From NCBI GenBank assembly GCA_015478655.1, contig JADMIJ010000009.1, forward strand, positions 1 through 64,000: DNA of 64,000 nucleotides. Reading direction: 5' to 3'. Made by a program: the position numbers and the translations under genes. Shown here piece by piece: positions 1-8,867 of the stretch. Each line of letters begins with the position of its first letter. The stretch's first letter is position 1. The DNA comes from Acidimicrobiales bacterium. GTDB taxonomy: Bacteria; Actinomycetota; Acidimicrobiia; Acidimicrobiales; RAAP-2. The notes under the pieces are model-generated. The model made no database searches and had not been told where the DNA came from. It worked only from the letters and a program-made list of their open reading frames with translations.

Positions 1-51
1 CGATCTGGCCGCAAATCGCGAGCACCAACGGGAGAATTGTTCAACAGTCTC

Positions 52-759
52 CTAGCGAAAGGCCAGGTCGTCGACGAACGCCCATGAGCGCCGATGGATC
101 GAGGTCAGGCCGAAACCGGCCAGGGCCGTGCGGTGCACCGGCGAGGGATAGCCCTTGTTGCGGTCGAAGTCGAAGGGCGGAAAGCTGGCCGACATCGTTC
201 GCATCATTCGGTCCCGGGTGACCTTGGCCAAGATCGAGGCCGCGGCGATGGAGACGCACGATGCATCTCCCCGGACCACCGTGCGCACCGGTGGCGTCGG
301 GCTGACGGCCGACGCCGCCTCGTCGGCCTGGCCCGGTTCGGTCACATAGTCGAAGGCGCCGTCCATCAGGACGACGCAGGGCTGGAAGCTCAGCCCGTCA
401 AGGGCGCGACGAGCGGCCAGCCGTAAGGCAGCGGTCATGCCCAGCGAGTCGCACTCCTCGGGACCGGCATGACCGACCGACCACGCCGACGTCCACTCGG
501 TGATGAGCGGGTAGAGGGCCTCGCGACGGTCCTCGGTCAGCATCTTCGAGTCGCGCACACCCTCGGGGGGCTCCAGGTTCTCGGGGAACACGACCACTCC
601 CACGGAAACCGGACCGGCCCATGCGCCGCGGCCCACTTCGTCCAGGCCGGCGACGAATTGCATCCCTCCGTCGCGCAGGGAGCGCTCGACCCGGTCGTCC
701 GGCGCCGATACCGGCGCCCGGACCGGGGTGCGGGCGACCGCCTTCGCCGTTCGCCTCAC
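52..759 (-). CDS. rnhB: Ribonuclease HII
   Basis: Endonuclease that nicks 5' of ribonucleotides in RNA-DNA hybrids and misincorporated ribonucleotides in the cytoplasm. The motif GLDEVGRGAWAGP (Asp40-Glu41 from this start) carries the first two metal-binding acids. The third lies in VVLMDGAFDY, and the block SIAAASILAKVTRD plus GYPSPVHR are family signatures. The conserved lead-in VERSLRDGG just before the core resembles that of Streptomyces and Mycobacterium enzymes, so the ATG at 663 inside it is too short a start. GTG at 759 is chosen (235 aa). GTG at 825, overlapping the stop of the upstream ligase as GTGA, is an alternative with a longer, low-complexity extension. It follows the ligase gene in the same direction, so the two may be cotranscribed. 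Confidence 0.9.
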   Translation of the reverse strand: MRRTAKAVARTPVRAPVSAPDDRVERSLRDGGMQFVAGLDEVGRGAWAGPVSVGVVVFPENLEPPEGVRDSKMLTEDRREALYPLITEWTSAWSVGHAGPEECDSLGMTAALRLAARRALDGLSFQPCVVLMDGAFDYVTEPGQADEAASAVSPTPPVRTVVRGDASCVSIAAASILAKVTRDRMMRTMSASFPPFDFDRNKGYPSPVHRTALAGFGLTSIHRRSWAFVDDLAFR

Positions 760-821
760 GTCCGGGGATCGATCTGGCCGAGGGGGGAAACCAACGCCAC
801 CTGCGCAACCTACAGCCAACT

Positions 822-2327
822 TCACTGCCGCAGCTGGTTTCGCATCACCTTGCCCAGGGCGTTGCGGGGTAGGTCCTCGACGATGCGGACCAGGCGGGGG
901 CGCTTGTAGGGGGCCAGCGTGGCCGATGTGAATTGGGCCAGATCGTCGACCGACGGAGGGAAGCCGTCGGCCACGATCCACGCCGTGACCACTTCGCCCC
1001 ACTCGTCGGACGGCGTGCCCGTTACCGCCACTTCGGCCACCCGGGGATGGGTGGCCAGCACGTCCTCGACCTCGGTGGGGTAGACGTTGAAGCCTCCCGA
1101 GATGATCAGCTCCTTGGAGCGTCCGTTGATGACCAGGTACCCGTCATCGTCGCGGCCCTGGTCAGCCGTCCGGAACCAGGGCGACCCGCCGTCCTGCGAA
1201 GGCACGAAGGCCTCGGCGTCGGCCGCCGGTCGGTTCCAGTAACCGTCGAACACGTTCCGGCCTCGCACCAGGATCTCGTCTCCGGCGCCGAGCATGATCG
1301 CGACTCCCGGAAGTGGGAAGCCCACCGTTCCGGCCCGCCGATCGCCGTCGTACGGGTTGGAGGAGAGCATCAGCGTCTCGGTCATCCCGTACCGCTCGAG
1401 CACCGGCGAGCTGATGGCGGCACTGACGGCGGCGTGCAGATCCGACGACAGTGGAGCCGATCCCGACACGCACAGCCGTAGGCGACGGAGGTCCGACGCG
1501 TAGCCCGACCGGACCAGGCGGTGGTACATCGTCGGCACCCCGAAGAAGAGGGACGCCTTCTCCTCGAGTGCCTCCGCGGCCACACCGGCCGGATCGAAGC
1601 CCGGGAGGAGCACGGCAGAAGCACCGGCCAGCAGGGTGCCGTAGACGCCGACACACAGACCGTGGGCGTGGAACAGGGGCAGGCAGTGGACCAGCCGGTC
1701 CTCGGGACCCCACCGCCATGCGACCCTCACCGATTCCGTGCCGGCCAGGAGGTGGCTGTGCCGCAGCACGGCGCCCTTCGGCGCGCCGGTGGTGCCCGAG
1801 GTGTAAAGGATCAAGGCCGCGTCGTCCGGGCGGGCGGCATCCAGCGGCCCGACGTCGCCCTCGGGGAGGTCCACCTCCGGGCCGACCGTCACCACGGCTC
1901 CGGGCGAGGCCCGGCGAACCCACTCGGCCTGCTCGGCGCGTTCCACCACGGCGGCCGCGGGTCGGACATCGGTCACGATGTGGGCCAGCTCCCGCTCGGA
2001 GTAGGCGGTGCTGAGCGGTACCACCACCAGGCCCGCCCGGAGCGCGCCGACGTTGGCCACCAGGGCCGCCACCGATGCAGCCGTCGACCAGACCATCCGA
2101 TCACCCGGCGCCAGACCGGCGGCCCGGAGCCTGCCGGCCACCCGACGGGTGGCCTCGTCGAACTCCCCCGCTGTCCACCATCGGCGCCCGACCGGGATTT
2201 CCCCATCGGAGCCAGAGGCCGGTCCACCGGGGCGAGAGGCGGAACGCCCGGGCTCCCTCCACAGGGGCGCATCCGGAGCGGACTGCCATCGGGCGGACCA
2301 GGCGCGCAGCAGGGTGCCCGATGACAC
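822..2327 (-). CDS. AMP-forming acyl-CoA synthetase, malonyl-CoA synthetase (MatB)-like
   Basis: ANL-superfamily ligase that would adenylate a carboxylic acid and load it on CoA. The P-loop YTSGTTGAPKG lies near residues 175-185, RYGMTET is the central motif, and the C-terminal lid has GRSKELIISGGFNVYP and the catalytic lysine in NALGKVMRN (about Lys493 of 501). Overall layout and the short length (about 500 aa) fit the MatB branch that makes malonyl- or methylmalonyl-CoA, but the substrate cannot be read from sequence alone. The open frame runs upstream across the opposite-strand gene at 2632. GTG at 2327 is preferred because GGAGGG stands four bases before it and because the first domain begins there. 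Confidence 0.82.
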   Translation of the reverse strand: MSSGTLLRAWSARWQSAPDAPLWREPGRSASRPGGPASGSDGEIPVGRRWWTAGEFDEATRRVAGRLRAAGLAPGDRMVWSTAASVAALVANVGALRAGLVVVPLSTAYSERELAHIVTDVRPAAAVVERAEQAEWVRRASPGAVVTVGPEVDLPEGDVGPLDAARPDDAALILYTSGTTGAPKGAVLRHSHLLAGTESVRVAWRWGPEDRLVHCLPLFHAHGLCVGVYGTLLAGASAVLLPGFDPAGVAAEALEEKASLFFGVPTMYHRLVRSGYASDLRRLRLCVSGSAPLSSDLHAAVSAAISSPVLERYGMTETLMLSSNPYDGDRRAGTVGFPLPGVAIMLGAGDEILVRGRNVFDGYWNRPAADAEAFVPSQDGGSPWFRTADQGRDDDGYLVINGRSKELIISGGFNVYPTEVEDVLATHPRVAEVAVTGTPSDEWGEVVTAWIVADGFPPSVDDLAQFTSATLAPYKRPRLVRIVEDLPRNALGKVMRNQLRQ

Positions 2328-2631
2328 CAGGCCCTCCGAGGTCAGACCGGAGCCGTCCGGTAGATGATCACGCCAGGGACGCAGGGCGCCCTCCTTGCTC
2401 GGTCCGGTCACCGGGCGGGGATGCCCGAGGCACCCGAACGGCCCGGCAACAGTGCGGGCCCCAGTCTTAGTCGAACGGAGGCGGGCCTCGACCGGCACCC
2501 GACGCCTGGACGGTCGTGGGCGATCCGCGGTGCAGATCGGGTGCACCGGTGGCAGACTGATCCGGCGAGCGCCCCAGCTGTCCGAGACAGGTTCCTGTCG
2601 GCGGGCGGCGAGGATCGAAAGGAACCAGACC

Positions 2632-2886
2632 ATGGGACTGATGGACAAGGTCAAGGCATCGGCCGAGATCGGACTGGCCAAGGCCACCGAGGCGGGCAAG
2701 GCCGGCCAGGCCAAACTGGACGCCGCCCAGGCCAAGCACAAGGCCGACGGGCTCCTCCGCGACCTCGGGGCCGCCATCTACGCCGACCATTCTGGGCGCG
2801 GATCCGACCAGACGACCAAGGACGCCGAGCGGATCGTGGGCGAGCTCCAGGCCTACGAAGCGGAGTACGGCCCCATTCCTTCGTGA
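2632..2886 (+). CDS. Small helical protein of unknown function, coupled to GH38 gene
   Basis: An 84-residue soluble protein, not assigned to a family. It begins MGLMDKVKAS and is almost wholly predicted helix, rich in Ala, Lys and Glu with an amphipathic repeat (residues 5-45), followed by a Gly/Ser/Asp hinge (HSGRGSDQ) and a second helix ending GPIPS. It has no signal peptide or membrane segment. AAAGGA lies about eight bases before the ATG. Its stop overlaps the GTG of the alpha-mannosidase (GTGA), so the two are translationally coupled. The composition recalls small stress or stalk-like helical proteins, but no function is claimed. Confidence 0.7.
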   Translation: MGLMDKVKASAEIGLAKATEAGKAGQAKLDAAQAKHKADGLLRDLGAAIYADHSGRGSDQTTKDAERIVGELQAYEAEYGPIPS

Positions 2887-5576
2887 GCACCTCGGGAGGG
2901 CCCCGCCGCATCGCAGTCGTCCCCCACACCCACTGGGACCGGGAGTGGTACGAGCCGTTCCAGACCTTCCGGCTCAAGCTGGTCCGCCTCATCGACGGCC
3001 TGCTCGACCAGATGGAGCAGGACAGCTCCTACACCCACTTCCTCCTCGACGGCCAGGTGGCGGTCATCGACGACTACCTCGAGATCCGCCCGGAGAATGA
3101 ACAACGGCTCCGCGCTCTGGCCACCGCGGGTCGGATCACCATCGGACCGTGGTACATCCTGATGGACGAGTTCCTGGTGTCCGGTGAGACCATCATCCGC
3201 AATCTCCAAGCCGGAATCCGCCGTGGCGCCGCGTTCGGCGGGGTGATGGCTGTCGGCTACCTGCCCGACATGTTCGGCCACATCGCCCAGATGCCCCAGA
3301 TCCTCTCCGAGGCCGGATTCGATGGCGCCGTGGTGTGGCGCGGGGTGCCGTCCGCCGTCGACCGGTCGGCCTTCCGGTGGGAGTCCCCGGACGGTTCGAG
3401 CGTTCGGGCCGAGTACCTGGCCGCCGGGTACGGCAACGGCGCCGCCCTTCCCGAGGACGCCAAGGCCCTGGTGCGCCGCCTGCACGCCCACCTCGAGGAG
3501 TTCGGGTCCTTCCTCCATGACGGTGACCCGCTGTTGTTGATGAACGGCAGCGACCACCTTCGCCCCCAGCCGTGGTTGGGACGGGTGGTCGCCGAGGCCA
3601 ACCAGATCCAGGGCGACTTCGAGCTGACCATCTCCTCACTGCCCGACTACCTCGAACTGGCGCCCGAGCGTGACCTCCCACACTGGCAGGGCGAGTTGCG
3701 CTCCGGTGCCCGCACGAACCTGTTGATGGGGGTCGGCTCCAACCGGGTCGACGTGAAGCAGGCCGCAGCCAGGGCCGAGCAGTGGCTCGAGCGCATGGCC
3801 GAGCCGCTCTCGGCGTTGTTCCTCCCCACCACGTCCTGGCCGGCGTCCTTGTTGGATCTGGCCTGGACCTTGATGATCCGCAACGCCGCTCACGACTCGA
3901 TCTGCGCCTGCTCGATCGATGACGTGGTGGATGCCGTCCTGCACCGCTACGCCGAGGTCCGCCACATCGGGCAGGGTCTGGCCGACCAGGCCCTGGCGGC
4001 CGTGGCCGCGTCGATGGCCTCGGCCGGACCCGTCGTGGTCAACCCGTCGGCCCGGGAGCGCGGTGGAATGGTCGAGGTGGTCGTTCCGGCGGCCGGCGAG
4101 ATCGGGCCCGACGTTCAGGTGCTGTCCGAGCGGCTGGGGCTACCGGGGTCGATGACCCTCGACGGCCCGACGGTCCTCAACATGCTCGGGCTCATCCAGG
4201 GCGCCCGTATCGACGACGACACCTACATCACGGATGTCACCCTGGCCGAGGATGAGACGGGGCTCGACATCACCATCGTCCTCGGCGCCGAGCCGCGCGA
4301 CGGGGTGCCCGTCGAGGAGATCAAGCGTGAGCTGTTCACCCGGCTCACCGCCCGGCCCGACACCGAGGTCCGCCTGACGCTCGACCAACCACCGATGCGG
4401 CGCATCCTGGCCCGACAGACCGAGGTCGCCGGGTTCGGATGGGCCCCGTTCGATCCCGCCCCCCTGGTCCATCCGGTCCGCGTGGAGGGCGACGCCCGGG
4501 GTGCCATCACCCTGGCCAACGGCCTGGTGACGGTGGCCATCGACCCGGCAGACGGCACGTTCTCACTCAACGGGGTCGGCGGATACGGGCGTCTCGTCGA
4601 CAGCGGCGACTACGGCGACACCTACAACTACTCGCCGCCCCGGATCGATCACGCCGTCTCCTCGCCCGACTCGGTGTCGGTGGCCATCGTCGATCGCGGA
4701 CCGGTCCGGGCCACCGCCGCCATCACGTCGGTGTTCACCTGGCCCGATCGGGTGGATCACGACACCAAGGCCAGGGTCGGAAGCCGCCAGGTGTCGGTCA
4801 TCACCACCGTCGAGCTCCGTGCCGACGAGTCGCTGGTCCGGGTGAGCACCAGCTTCGACAATCCGTCGAGGGACCATCGGGTGCGGGTGCACCTCCCCCT
4901 ACCCGAGCCGGCTGCGACATCGCAGGCCGAATGCGCCTTCACCGTCGTCCAGCGCGGCCTCACCGCCGAAGGTCGGGCCGACGAGTTCCCGACACCCACC
5001 TTCCCGTCGCGCCGGTTCGTGTCGAGCGGCGGCCTGACCGTCGTCCATGAGGGGCTCCTCGAGTACGAGCTGGTGGACATCGAGGGGTCCGGGCCCGGGG
5101 GAGCCGGCGAGGCCCGGGCATTGGCGCTCACGCTGCTGCGCTCCACCGGCATGCTGTCCCGGCTGGGAATGAGCACCCGGCCCCTGCCGGCCGGGCCGAT
5201 GACGCCGATCGAGGGCCCACAGCTCATCGGCCCCATCGAGGTGAGCTACGCCCTGCAGGTAGGCGACGTCGATCCCTACCAGGCGGCCGAAGACCTGCTG
5301 GTGCCCCTGGCGACCACGGTGTCCTTCGGCGGCGGCGACCGGGCCGGTCGTGGTTCGGCCCTGACGGTGCGAGGAGCCGAGGTCTCTTCGGTCCGTCGGG
5401 AGGGCGGACTCCTCGAGGTGCGGGTGTTCAATCCACAGTCGACCCCGACGTTCGTCGAACTCCCGGGGCGGACCGGCTGGCTCGTCGACCTACGGGGCGG
5501 GCCGGTCGTCCCCTTCGAGGGGGGCTTCGAGCTCCGGACCCAGGGAATCGCCACGGCCCGGCTGGCCGGGGACTGA
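2883..5576 (+). CDS. Glycoside hydrolase family 38 alpha-mannosidase
   Basis: Zinc-dependent retaining alpha-mannosidase, 897 aa from the GTG that overlaps the preceding stop. The N-terminal metal motif HTHWDREWY places His and Asp ligands at about 17 and 19. YLPDMFGHIAQ holds the probable nucleophile Asp at about 129, and AAHDSICACSIDD (about 336-346) carries the second-shell His. The C-terminal half is the beta-sandwich of the family. There is no signal peptide, so it should act in the cytoplasm, perhaps on mannosylglycerate or on N-glycan-like or polysaccharide fragments; the exact glycoside is not determined. The last 87 bases overlap the convergent cyclase gene. Confidence 0.9.
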   Translation: MSTSGGPRRIAVVPHTHWDREWYEPFQTFRLKLVRLIDGLLDQMEQDSSYTHFLLDGQVAVIDDYLEIRPENEQRLRALATAGRITIGPWYILMDEFLVSGETIIRNLQAGIRRGAAFGGVMAVGYLPDMFGHIAQMPQILSEAGFDGAVVWRGVPSAVDRSAFRWESPDGSSVRAEYLAAGYGNGAALPEDAKALVRRLHAHLEEFGSFLHDGDPLLLMNGSDHLRPQPWLGRVVAEANQIQGDFELTISSLPDYLELAPERDLPHWQGELRSGARTNLLMGVGSNRVDVKQAAARAEQWLERMAEPLSALFLPTTSWPASLLDLAWTLMIRNAAHDSICACSIDDVVDAVLHRYAEVRHIGQGLADQALAAVAASMASAGPVVVNPSARERGGMVEVVVPAAGEIGPDVQVLSERLGLPGSMTLDGPTVLNMLGLIQGARIDDDTYITDVTLAEDETGLDITIVLGAEPRDGVPVEEIKRELFTRLTARPDTEVRLTLDQPPMRRILARQTEVAGFGWAPFDPAPLVHPVRVEGDARGAITLANGLVTVAIDPADGTFSLNGVGGYGRLVDSGDYGDTYNYSPPRIDHAVSSPDSVSVAIVDRGPVRATAAITSVFTWPDRVDHDTKARVGSRQVSVITTVELRADESLVRVSTSFDNPSRDHRVRVHLPLPEPAATSQAECAFTVVQRGLTAEGRADEFPTPTFPSRRFVSSGGLTVVHEGLLEYELVDIEGSGPGGAGEARALALTLLRSTGMLSRLGMSTRPLPAGPMTPIEGPQLIGPIEVSYALQVGDVDPYQAAEDLLVPLATTVSFGGGDRAGRGSALTVRGAEVSSVRREGGLLEVRVFNPQSTPTFVELPGRTGWLVDLRGGPVVPFEGGFELRTQGIATARLAGD

Positions 5577-6848
5577 GGCCGGGACATCCCGTTCCGGTCG
5601 GGGCGGCTGCGACTGGCCGGCTTCCCCCGCGGGTGGTCGGGAGGCGCGGACCACCAGCTGCTCTCCCCGATCGCGCAGCTCATCCAGCTCGCGCAGCACC
5701 TCGCCGAGTCGCTCCCACCTCACGTTCCTGCGGCGATCGGCCCCGGGCTCAGTACCGGCCCGGGACAGCTTCCACACCTGCACCCGGCCGATGTCCTTCA
5801 GGTTGCGGGTGCGGAGCGCCCGCGTGGTGAAGCCCTCCGCACCCTCGGCCTCGAGCGCCGTGCGGAAGTCGTCGGAGACGAGGACGGTCCCAGGGTTGGC
5901 CACACCGACCAGCCGGCTGGACAGGTTGACCACGGGACCGTAGAAGTCTCCGTCCTGGACCAGCACCGGTCCCACCGCCAGGGCCACCCGCACATCGGAC
6001 AGGAGCTCATCATCCGCGTACGCCTCGGCCAGGCTCAACCCGATCTCGGCGGCACTGGTGGCCGTCGGGACCACGAACATCGCCTCGTCGCCGATCATCT
6101 TGACCACACGGCCGCCCAATGCCACCACCGTGTCATGGGCCAGTTCTTCGAACCGGGCCACCACGGCGGCGAGGTCCTCGTCACCCAGATGCTGGCTGAG
6201 CACGGTGAAACCGACCATGTCGGCGAATCCCACCGTCATGACCGGGCTGATGCCCTCTTCGGAGGCACGGGCCCGGAGCAGCATGGCCCGCCGCGTCGCC
6301 GCCTGCAGATGACGGCGCCAGACGTACTCGAGGAGGCGGCCCATGGCCGGAAGCGCCTCCCCCGCCTGCATGGCGAACTCGTCGGCGTCGATGATGCTGT
6401 CGCCCGACGCCGCCAGGATGGGGGTCGTGGCCCCTCCCGTCTCGGCCTCGGCGATTCGGGCCATCGACGAACCGATCACCCGGGCCATCTGCACCGCTGA
6501 ATCGATGTCGACAAGGCCCATGGCCACCATCGACTGGAACAGCCGGACGGCTTCGATGTCCATCTCGGTGAAGGCGAGGTCATCCTCATCGACGTCGAGG
6601 AAGCCGAGGGCGCGCCAGAAACGCCGAGCGACTTCGATGGGGATGTCCGTTCGCTCGGCCACCTGGGCCTGCGTCAAGCGAGTCCCTGCCGGGGCCAGCA
6701 TCCTGTCGACCACCAGGAGGTCCAGCACATCGTCGGCCACCGCCCGGTCGATCTCCTCTCTCGTGCATCCCAATTCGAGGAGAAGGGAACGGACCCGGGC
6801 CAGGGCTTCCATTCGTTGTTGGCCCTCGGTGGCGACCTTGTTGGACAC
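5490..6848 (-). CDS. Class III adenylate/guanylate cyclase with N-terminal regulatory domain
   Basis: The C-terminal cyclase homology domain (about 195-395 of 452) makes cAMP or cGMP. FADMVGFTVLSQ supplies the first metal Asp, and MIGDEAMFVV the second. The roughly 190-residue helical N-terminus resembles the autoinhibitory, pH-sensing domain of mycobacterial Rv1264-type cyclases (recalled, not searched), and the pair gives a soluble, signal-responsive cyclase. After the catalytic domain comes a proline- and arginine-rich tail that reads over the end of the GH38 gene. GTG at 6848 is chosen over GTG at 6854 because TAGGGT lies exactly six bases before it, the leaderless layout seen elsewhere here. 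Confidence 0.85.
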   Translation of the reverse strand: MSNKVATEGQQRMEALARVRSLLLELGCTREEIDRAVADDVLDLLVVDRMLAPAGTRLTQAQVAERTDIPIEVARRFWRALGFLDVDEDDLAFTEMDIEAVRLFQSMVAMGLVDIDSAVQMARVIGSSMARIAEAETGGATTPILAASGDSIIDADEFAMQAGEALPAMGRLLEYVWRRHLQAATRRAMLLRARASEEGISPVMTVGFADMVGFTVLSQHLGDEDLAAVVARFEELAHDTVVALGGRVVKMIGDEAMFVVPTATSAAEIGLSLAEAYADDELLSDVRVALAVGPVLVQDGDFYGPVVNLSSRLVGVANPGTVLVSDDFRTALEAEGAEGFTTRALRTRNLKDIGRVQVWKLSRAGTEPGADRRRNVRWERLGEVLRELDELRDRGEQLVVRASRPPAGEAGQSQPPRPERDVPASVPGQPGRGDSLGPELEAPLEGDDRPAP

Positions 6849-6854
6849 GATCAC

Positions 6855-6860
6855 ACCCTA
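6855..6860 (-). promoter_or_regulatory. Probable -10 box of leaderless cyclase transcript
   Basis: On the minus strand TAGGGT is followed by six bases and then GTG at 6848. No ribosome binding site precedes that GTG. The same TANNNT-N6-8-start arrangement recurs at several other genes in the window. Confidence 0.4.
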
Positions 6861-6900
6861 GGTCGACACGCCGTCGGGGAAGGATCGGCGGGTCGCCCCC

Positions 6901-6906
6901 TACACT
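6901..6906 (+). promoter_or_regulatory. Probable -10 box of leaderless fbiD transcript
   Basis: TACACT, six bases, then the GTG start at 6913. With transcription starting about seven bases after the box, the mRNA would begin at the start codon. No clear -35 hexamer is visible at the usual distance. Confidence 0.5.
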
Positions 6907-6912
6907 GTCACG

Positions 6913-7539
6913 GTGGCAGCCGCTTCTCTCCGGTCATCGCTGCCGGGCCATCCCCTTCGCTTCGGGCCCCGCGCCGTGCTCATCCCGGTCAAAGCGTTCG
7001 ACCAGGCCAAGCGCCGACTCCATCTGGCCCTGAACGAAGTGCAACGCGCCGACCTGGCACGCGCCATGGCCGACCGGGTCATGAGCGCCGCACACCCGTT
7101 GCCGGTCGCCGTGGTCTGCGACGACACCGAGGTGGCCGATTGGGCCCGCGCCCGGGGGGCGTTGGTGGTGTGGGAACCGGGGCGCGGCCTCAACGGCGCC
7201 GTCCAAGCGGGCGTCGAGCACCTGCGGGCCGGGGGCGTGACCCAGGTGACCGTGGCCCACGCCGACCTCCCCCGTGCCTCCGATCTGGCCGGCGTCGGCG
7301 ATGCCTCGGTCATCACGCTGGTGCCCGACCGCTATGGCAACGGCACCAACGTGATCGCGCTGCCGGCCGATGCCGGGTTCCAGTTCTCCTATGGACCGGG
7401 CTCCTTTGCCCGACACACTGCTGAAGCGCACCGGATCGGGCTTCCCGTCCGGGTGCTCGATCGTCCGGACCTGGCCTTTGACATCGACGAGCCCGGTGAC
7501 GTCGTGCCCGTGGCCGCCAGTCGTGATTCGGCCTTGTGA
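6913..7539 (+). CDS. fbiD: 2-phospho-L-lactate / phosphoenolpyruvate guanylyltransferase (F420 biosynthesis)
   Basis: Nucleotidyltransferase of the CofC/FbiD family (208 aa) that activates phosphoenolpyruvate or phospholactate with GTP to start the tail of coenzyme F420. VLIPVKAFDQAKRRL is the family's N-terminal nucleotide-binding motif, AHADLPRASDL is the metal/substrate loop, and DRYGNGTNVIAL and the ending FDIDEPGDV are typical. Three luciferase-like oxidoreductases of F420-using type lie further along the window, consistent with an F420-rich metabolism. The GTG start has no ribosome binding site and is probably leaderless. The stop overlaps the next gene's GTG. Confidence 0.9.
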   Translation: MAAASLRSSLPGHPLRFGPRAVLIPVKAFDQAKRRLHLALNEVQRADLARAMADRVMSAAHPLPVAVVCDDTEVADWARARGALVVWEPGRGLNGAVQAGVEHLRAGGVTQVTVAHADLPRASDLAGVGDASVITLVPDRYGNGTNVIALPADAGFQFSYGPGSFARHTAEAHRIGLPVRVLDRPDLAFDIDEPGDVVPVAASRDSAL

Positions 7540-8393
7540 CGGGGCTTGAAGGCGCCACCGATGGCCACCAGGGTCCGAGCGGGCTTCCCGTGGGCGATCT
7601 CCTCTCTGCCGGACCCGTCACGGTCGATCTCCCGGTGCCCGCCGCCGTGCTGGCCGTCGGCGCCCACCCCGACGACATCGAATTCGGATGCGGCGCCACC
7701 CTGGCCAAGTGGGCCGCGGCCGGGTCGGAGCTCCACTACCTCGTGCTCACCGACGGCTCCAAGGGAAGTTGGCGCCCCGACGCCGATATCCGCCAACTGG
7801 TGGCCGACCGCCGACAGGAGTGTCACGACGCAGCCGCGGTCGTCGACGGCATGCCGCATCGAACGACACCGCCCCCGGACCGGGTCTTCTTCCTCGAGCG
7901 GGTCGATGGCGAGCTCGAGAACGGCATCGACGAGCGGAGGGCTGTGGCCCGGCTCATCCGCCTGGTCCGCCCGACTGTGGTGCTGGGCCACGACCCGTGG
8001 CGACGGTACCGGCTCCATCCAGATCACCGGGCTGCGGGCTTTGTCACCGTCGATGCGCTCGTCGGGGCTCGCGACCGGAACTTCTTCACCGAACTGGGGC
8101 TCGAGCCCCATCGACCGGAGTCCCTTCTGCTGTGGGAGGCAGACCTACCCAATCACCTCGAGGATGCGAGGGGATTCGAAGAGGTGAAGATCGAGGCGCT
8201 GCTCTGCCATCACAGTCAACTGGAATCGACGATGGGCCTCGGGGACCTGGCACCGTCATCGGGCAGCTCGGGACCGGAGAGCGTCCCGCCGGGGTCCGAG
8301 TTCGCCTCGAAGGTGCTACGCCAACTGGCGACCCATGGATCGCTCGCCGGCTACCCATCGGCAGAGGCCTTCCGACTGATGACCGATCTCTGA
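7536..8393 (+). CDS. PIG-L / LmbE family zinc deacetylase
   Basis: 285-aa N-acetylglucosaminyl-type deacetylase. The zinc motif GAHPDDIEFGCGATLAKW and the downstream HPDHRAAG supply the metal ligands and general base. Relatives include MshB (mycothiol biosynthesis), mycothiol conjugate amidase and LmbE-like proteins of unknown substrate; the sequence does not decide between them. The GTG start overlaps the fbiD stop (GTGA), so the two are coupled. A strong hairpin follows at 8408. Confidence 0.82.
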   Translation: MTGLEGATDGHQGPSGLPVGDLLSAGPVTVDLPVPAAVLAVGAHPDDIEFGCGATLAKWAAAGSELHYLVLTDGSKGSWRPDADIRQLVADRRQECHDAAAVVDGMPHRTTPPPDRVFFLERVDGELENGIDERRAVARLIRLVRPTVVLGHDPWRRYRLHPDHRAAGFVTVDALVGARDRNFFTELGLEPHRPESLLLWEADLPNHLEDARGFEEVKIEALLCHHSQLESTMGLGDLAPSSGSSGPESVPPGSEFASKVLRQLATHGSLAGYPSAEAFRLMTDL

Positions 8394-8407
8394 TCCGCTT
8401 CCGACGC

Positions 8408-8437
8408 GTCAGCAGGGGCCCGAAGGCCCCTGCTGAC
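8408..8437. terminator. Bidirectional hairpin terminator
   Basis: A perfect 13-bp stem (GTCAGCAGGGGCC) with a CGAA tetraloop lies between the convergent PIG-L and HU genes. It has no long T-run on either side, as is common for actinobacterial hairpins, and can serve both strands. Confidence 0.75.
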
Positions 8438-8474
8438 AATTCGTTGGCGGCACCAAAGGTGCCGACCTGCGCAG

Positions 8475-8867
8475 CTACCGCCTCTTGGCCGTCCGCTTGA
8501 CGGCCTTGCGGGCCGGAGCCCTCTTCTTGGTCGTGCGCCTGGCCGTGGACTTCCGGGCTGCCGTCTTGCGGGCCGGAGCCTTCTTGGCCGTCCGCTTGCG
8601 GGCCGGAGCCTTCTTGGCCGTGCGCTTGGCCGTGGACTTCCGGGCTGCCGTCTTGCGGGCCGGAGCCTTCTTGGCCGTCCGCTTGCGGGCCGGAGCCTTC
8701 TTGGCCGTGCGCTTGGCGGCAGTTCGCTTCGCTGCAGTCTTACGGGCCGGAGCCTTGCGGGCCGGAGCCTTCTTCACCGCCTTTTTGGCTGTCGACTTAC
8801 GGGCCGCTGTCTTCTTGGCCGGAGCCTTGCGGACCGTCCTCCTGGCTGCTGCCTTCTTTACTGCCAT
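8475..8867 (-). CDS. Possible internally initiated histone-H1-like basic protein
   Basis: Inside the HU gene, at the junction between the HU domain and the basic tail, the minus strand reads CTAAGGAGGGAGTATCA and then ATG. This is a strong ribosome binding site seven bases before an in-frame methionine (residue 97 of the long form). Initiation there would give a free 130-aa Lys/Arg/Ala protein (AVKKAAARRTVRK and on) without the dimerising HU domain. The site falls exactly between domains. It could be chance, since Lys-Glu-Gly codons can mimic AAGGAGGG, or a true second start. Confidence 0.4.
   Translation of the reverse strand: MAVKKAAARRTVRKAPAKKTAARKSTAKKAVKKAPARKAPARKTAAKRTAAKRTAKKAPARKRTAKKAPARKTAARKSTAKRTAKKAPARKRTAKKAPARKTAARKSTARRTTKKRAPARKAVKRTAKRR

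Noticed and set aside
52-663. Start of RNase HII at ATG 663
   Set aside because: It would remove VERSLRDGG, a segment conserved before the catalytic motif in actinobacterial enzymes.
2364-2882. Long in-frame N-terminal extension of the GH38 gene
   Set aside because: It overlaps the small gene at 2632 in another frame and is low-complexity Arg/Gly/Pro. The GTG at 2883 with GTGA overlap directly precedes the conserved HTHWD motif.
8526-8700. CRISPR-like repetition
   Set aside because: The repeats are coding, in frame (29 aa), and have no variable spacers.
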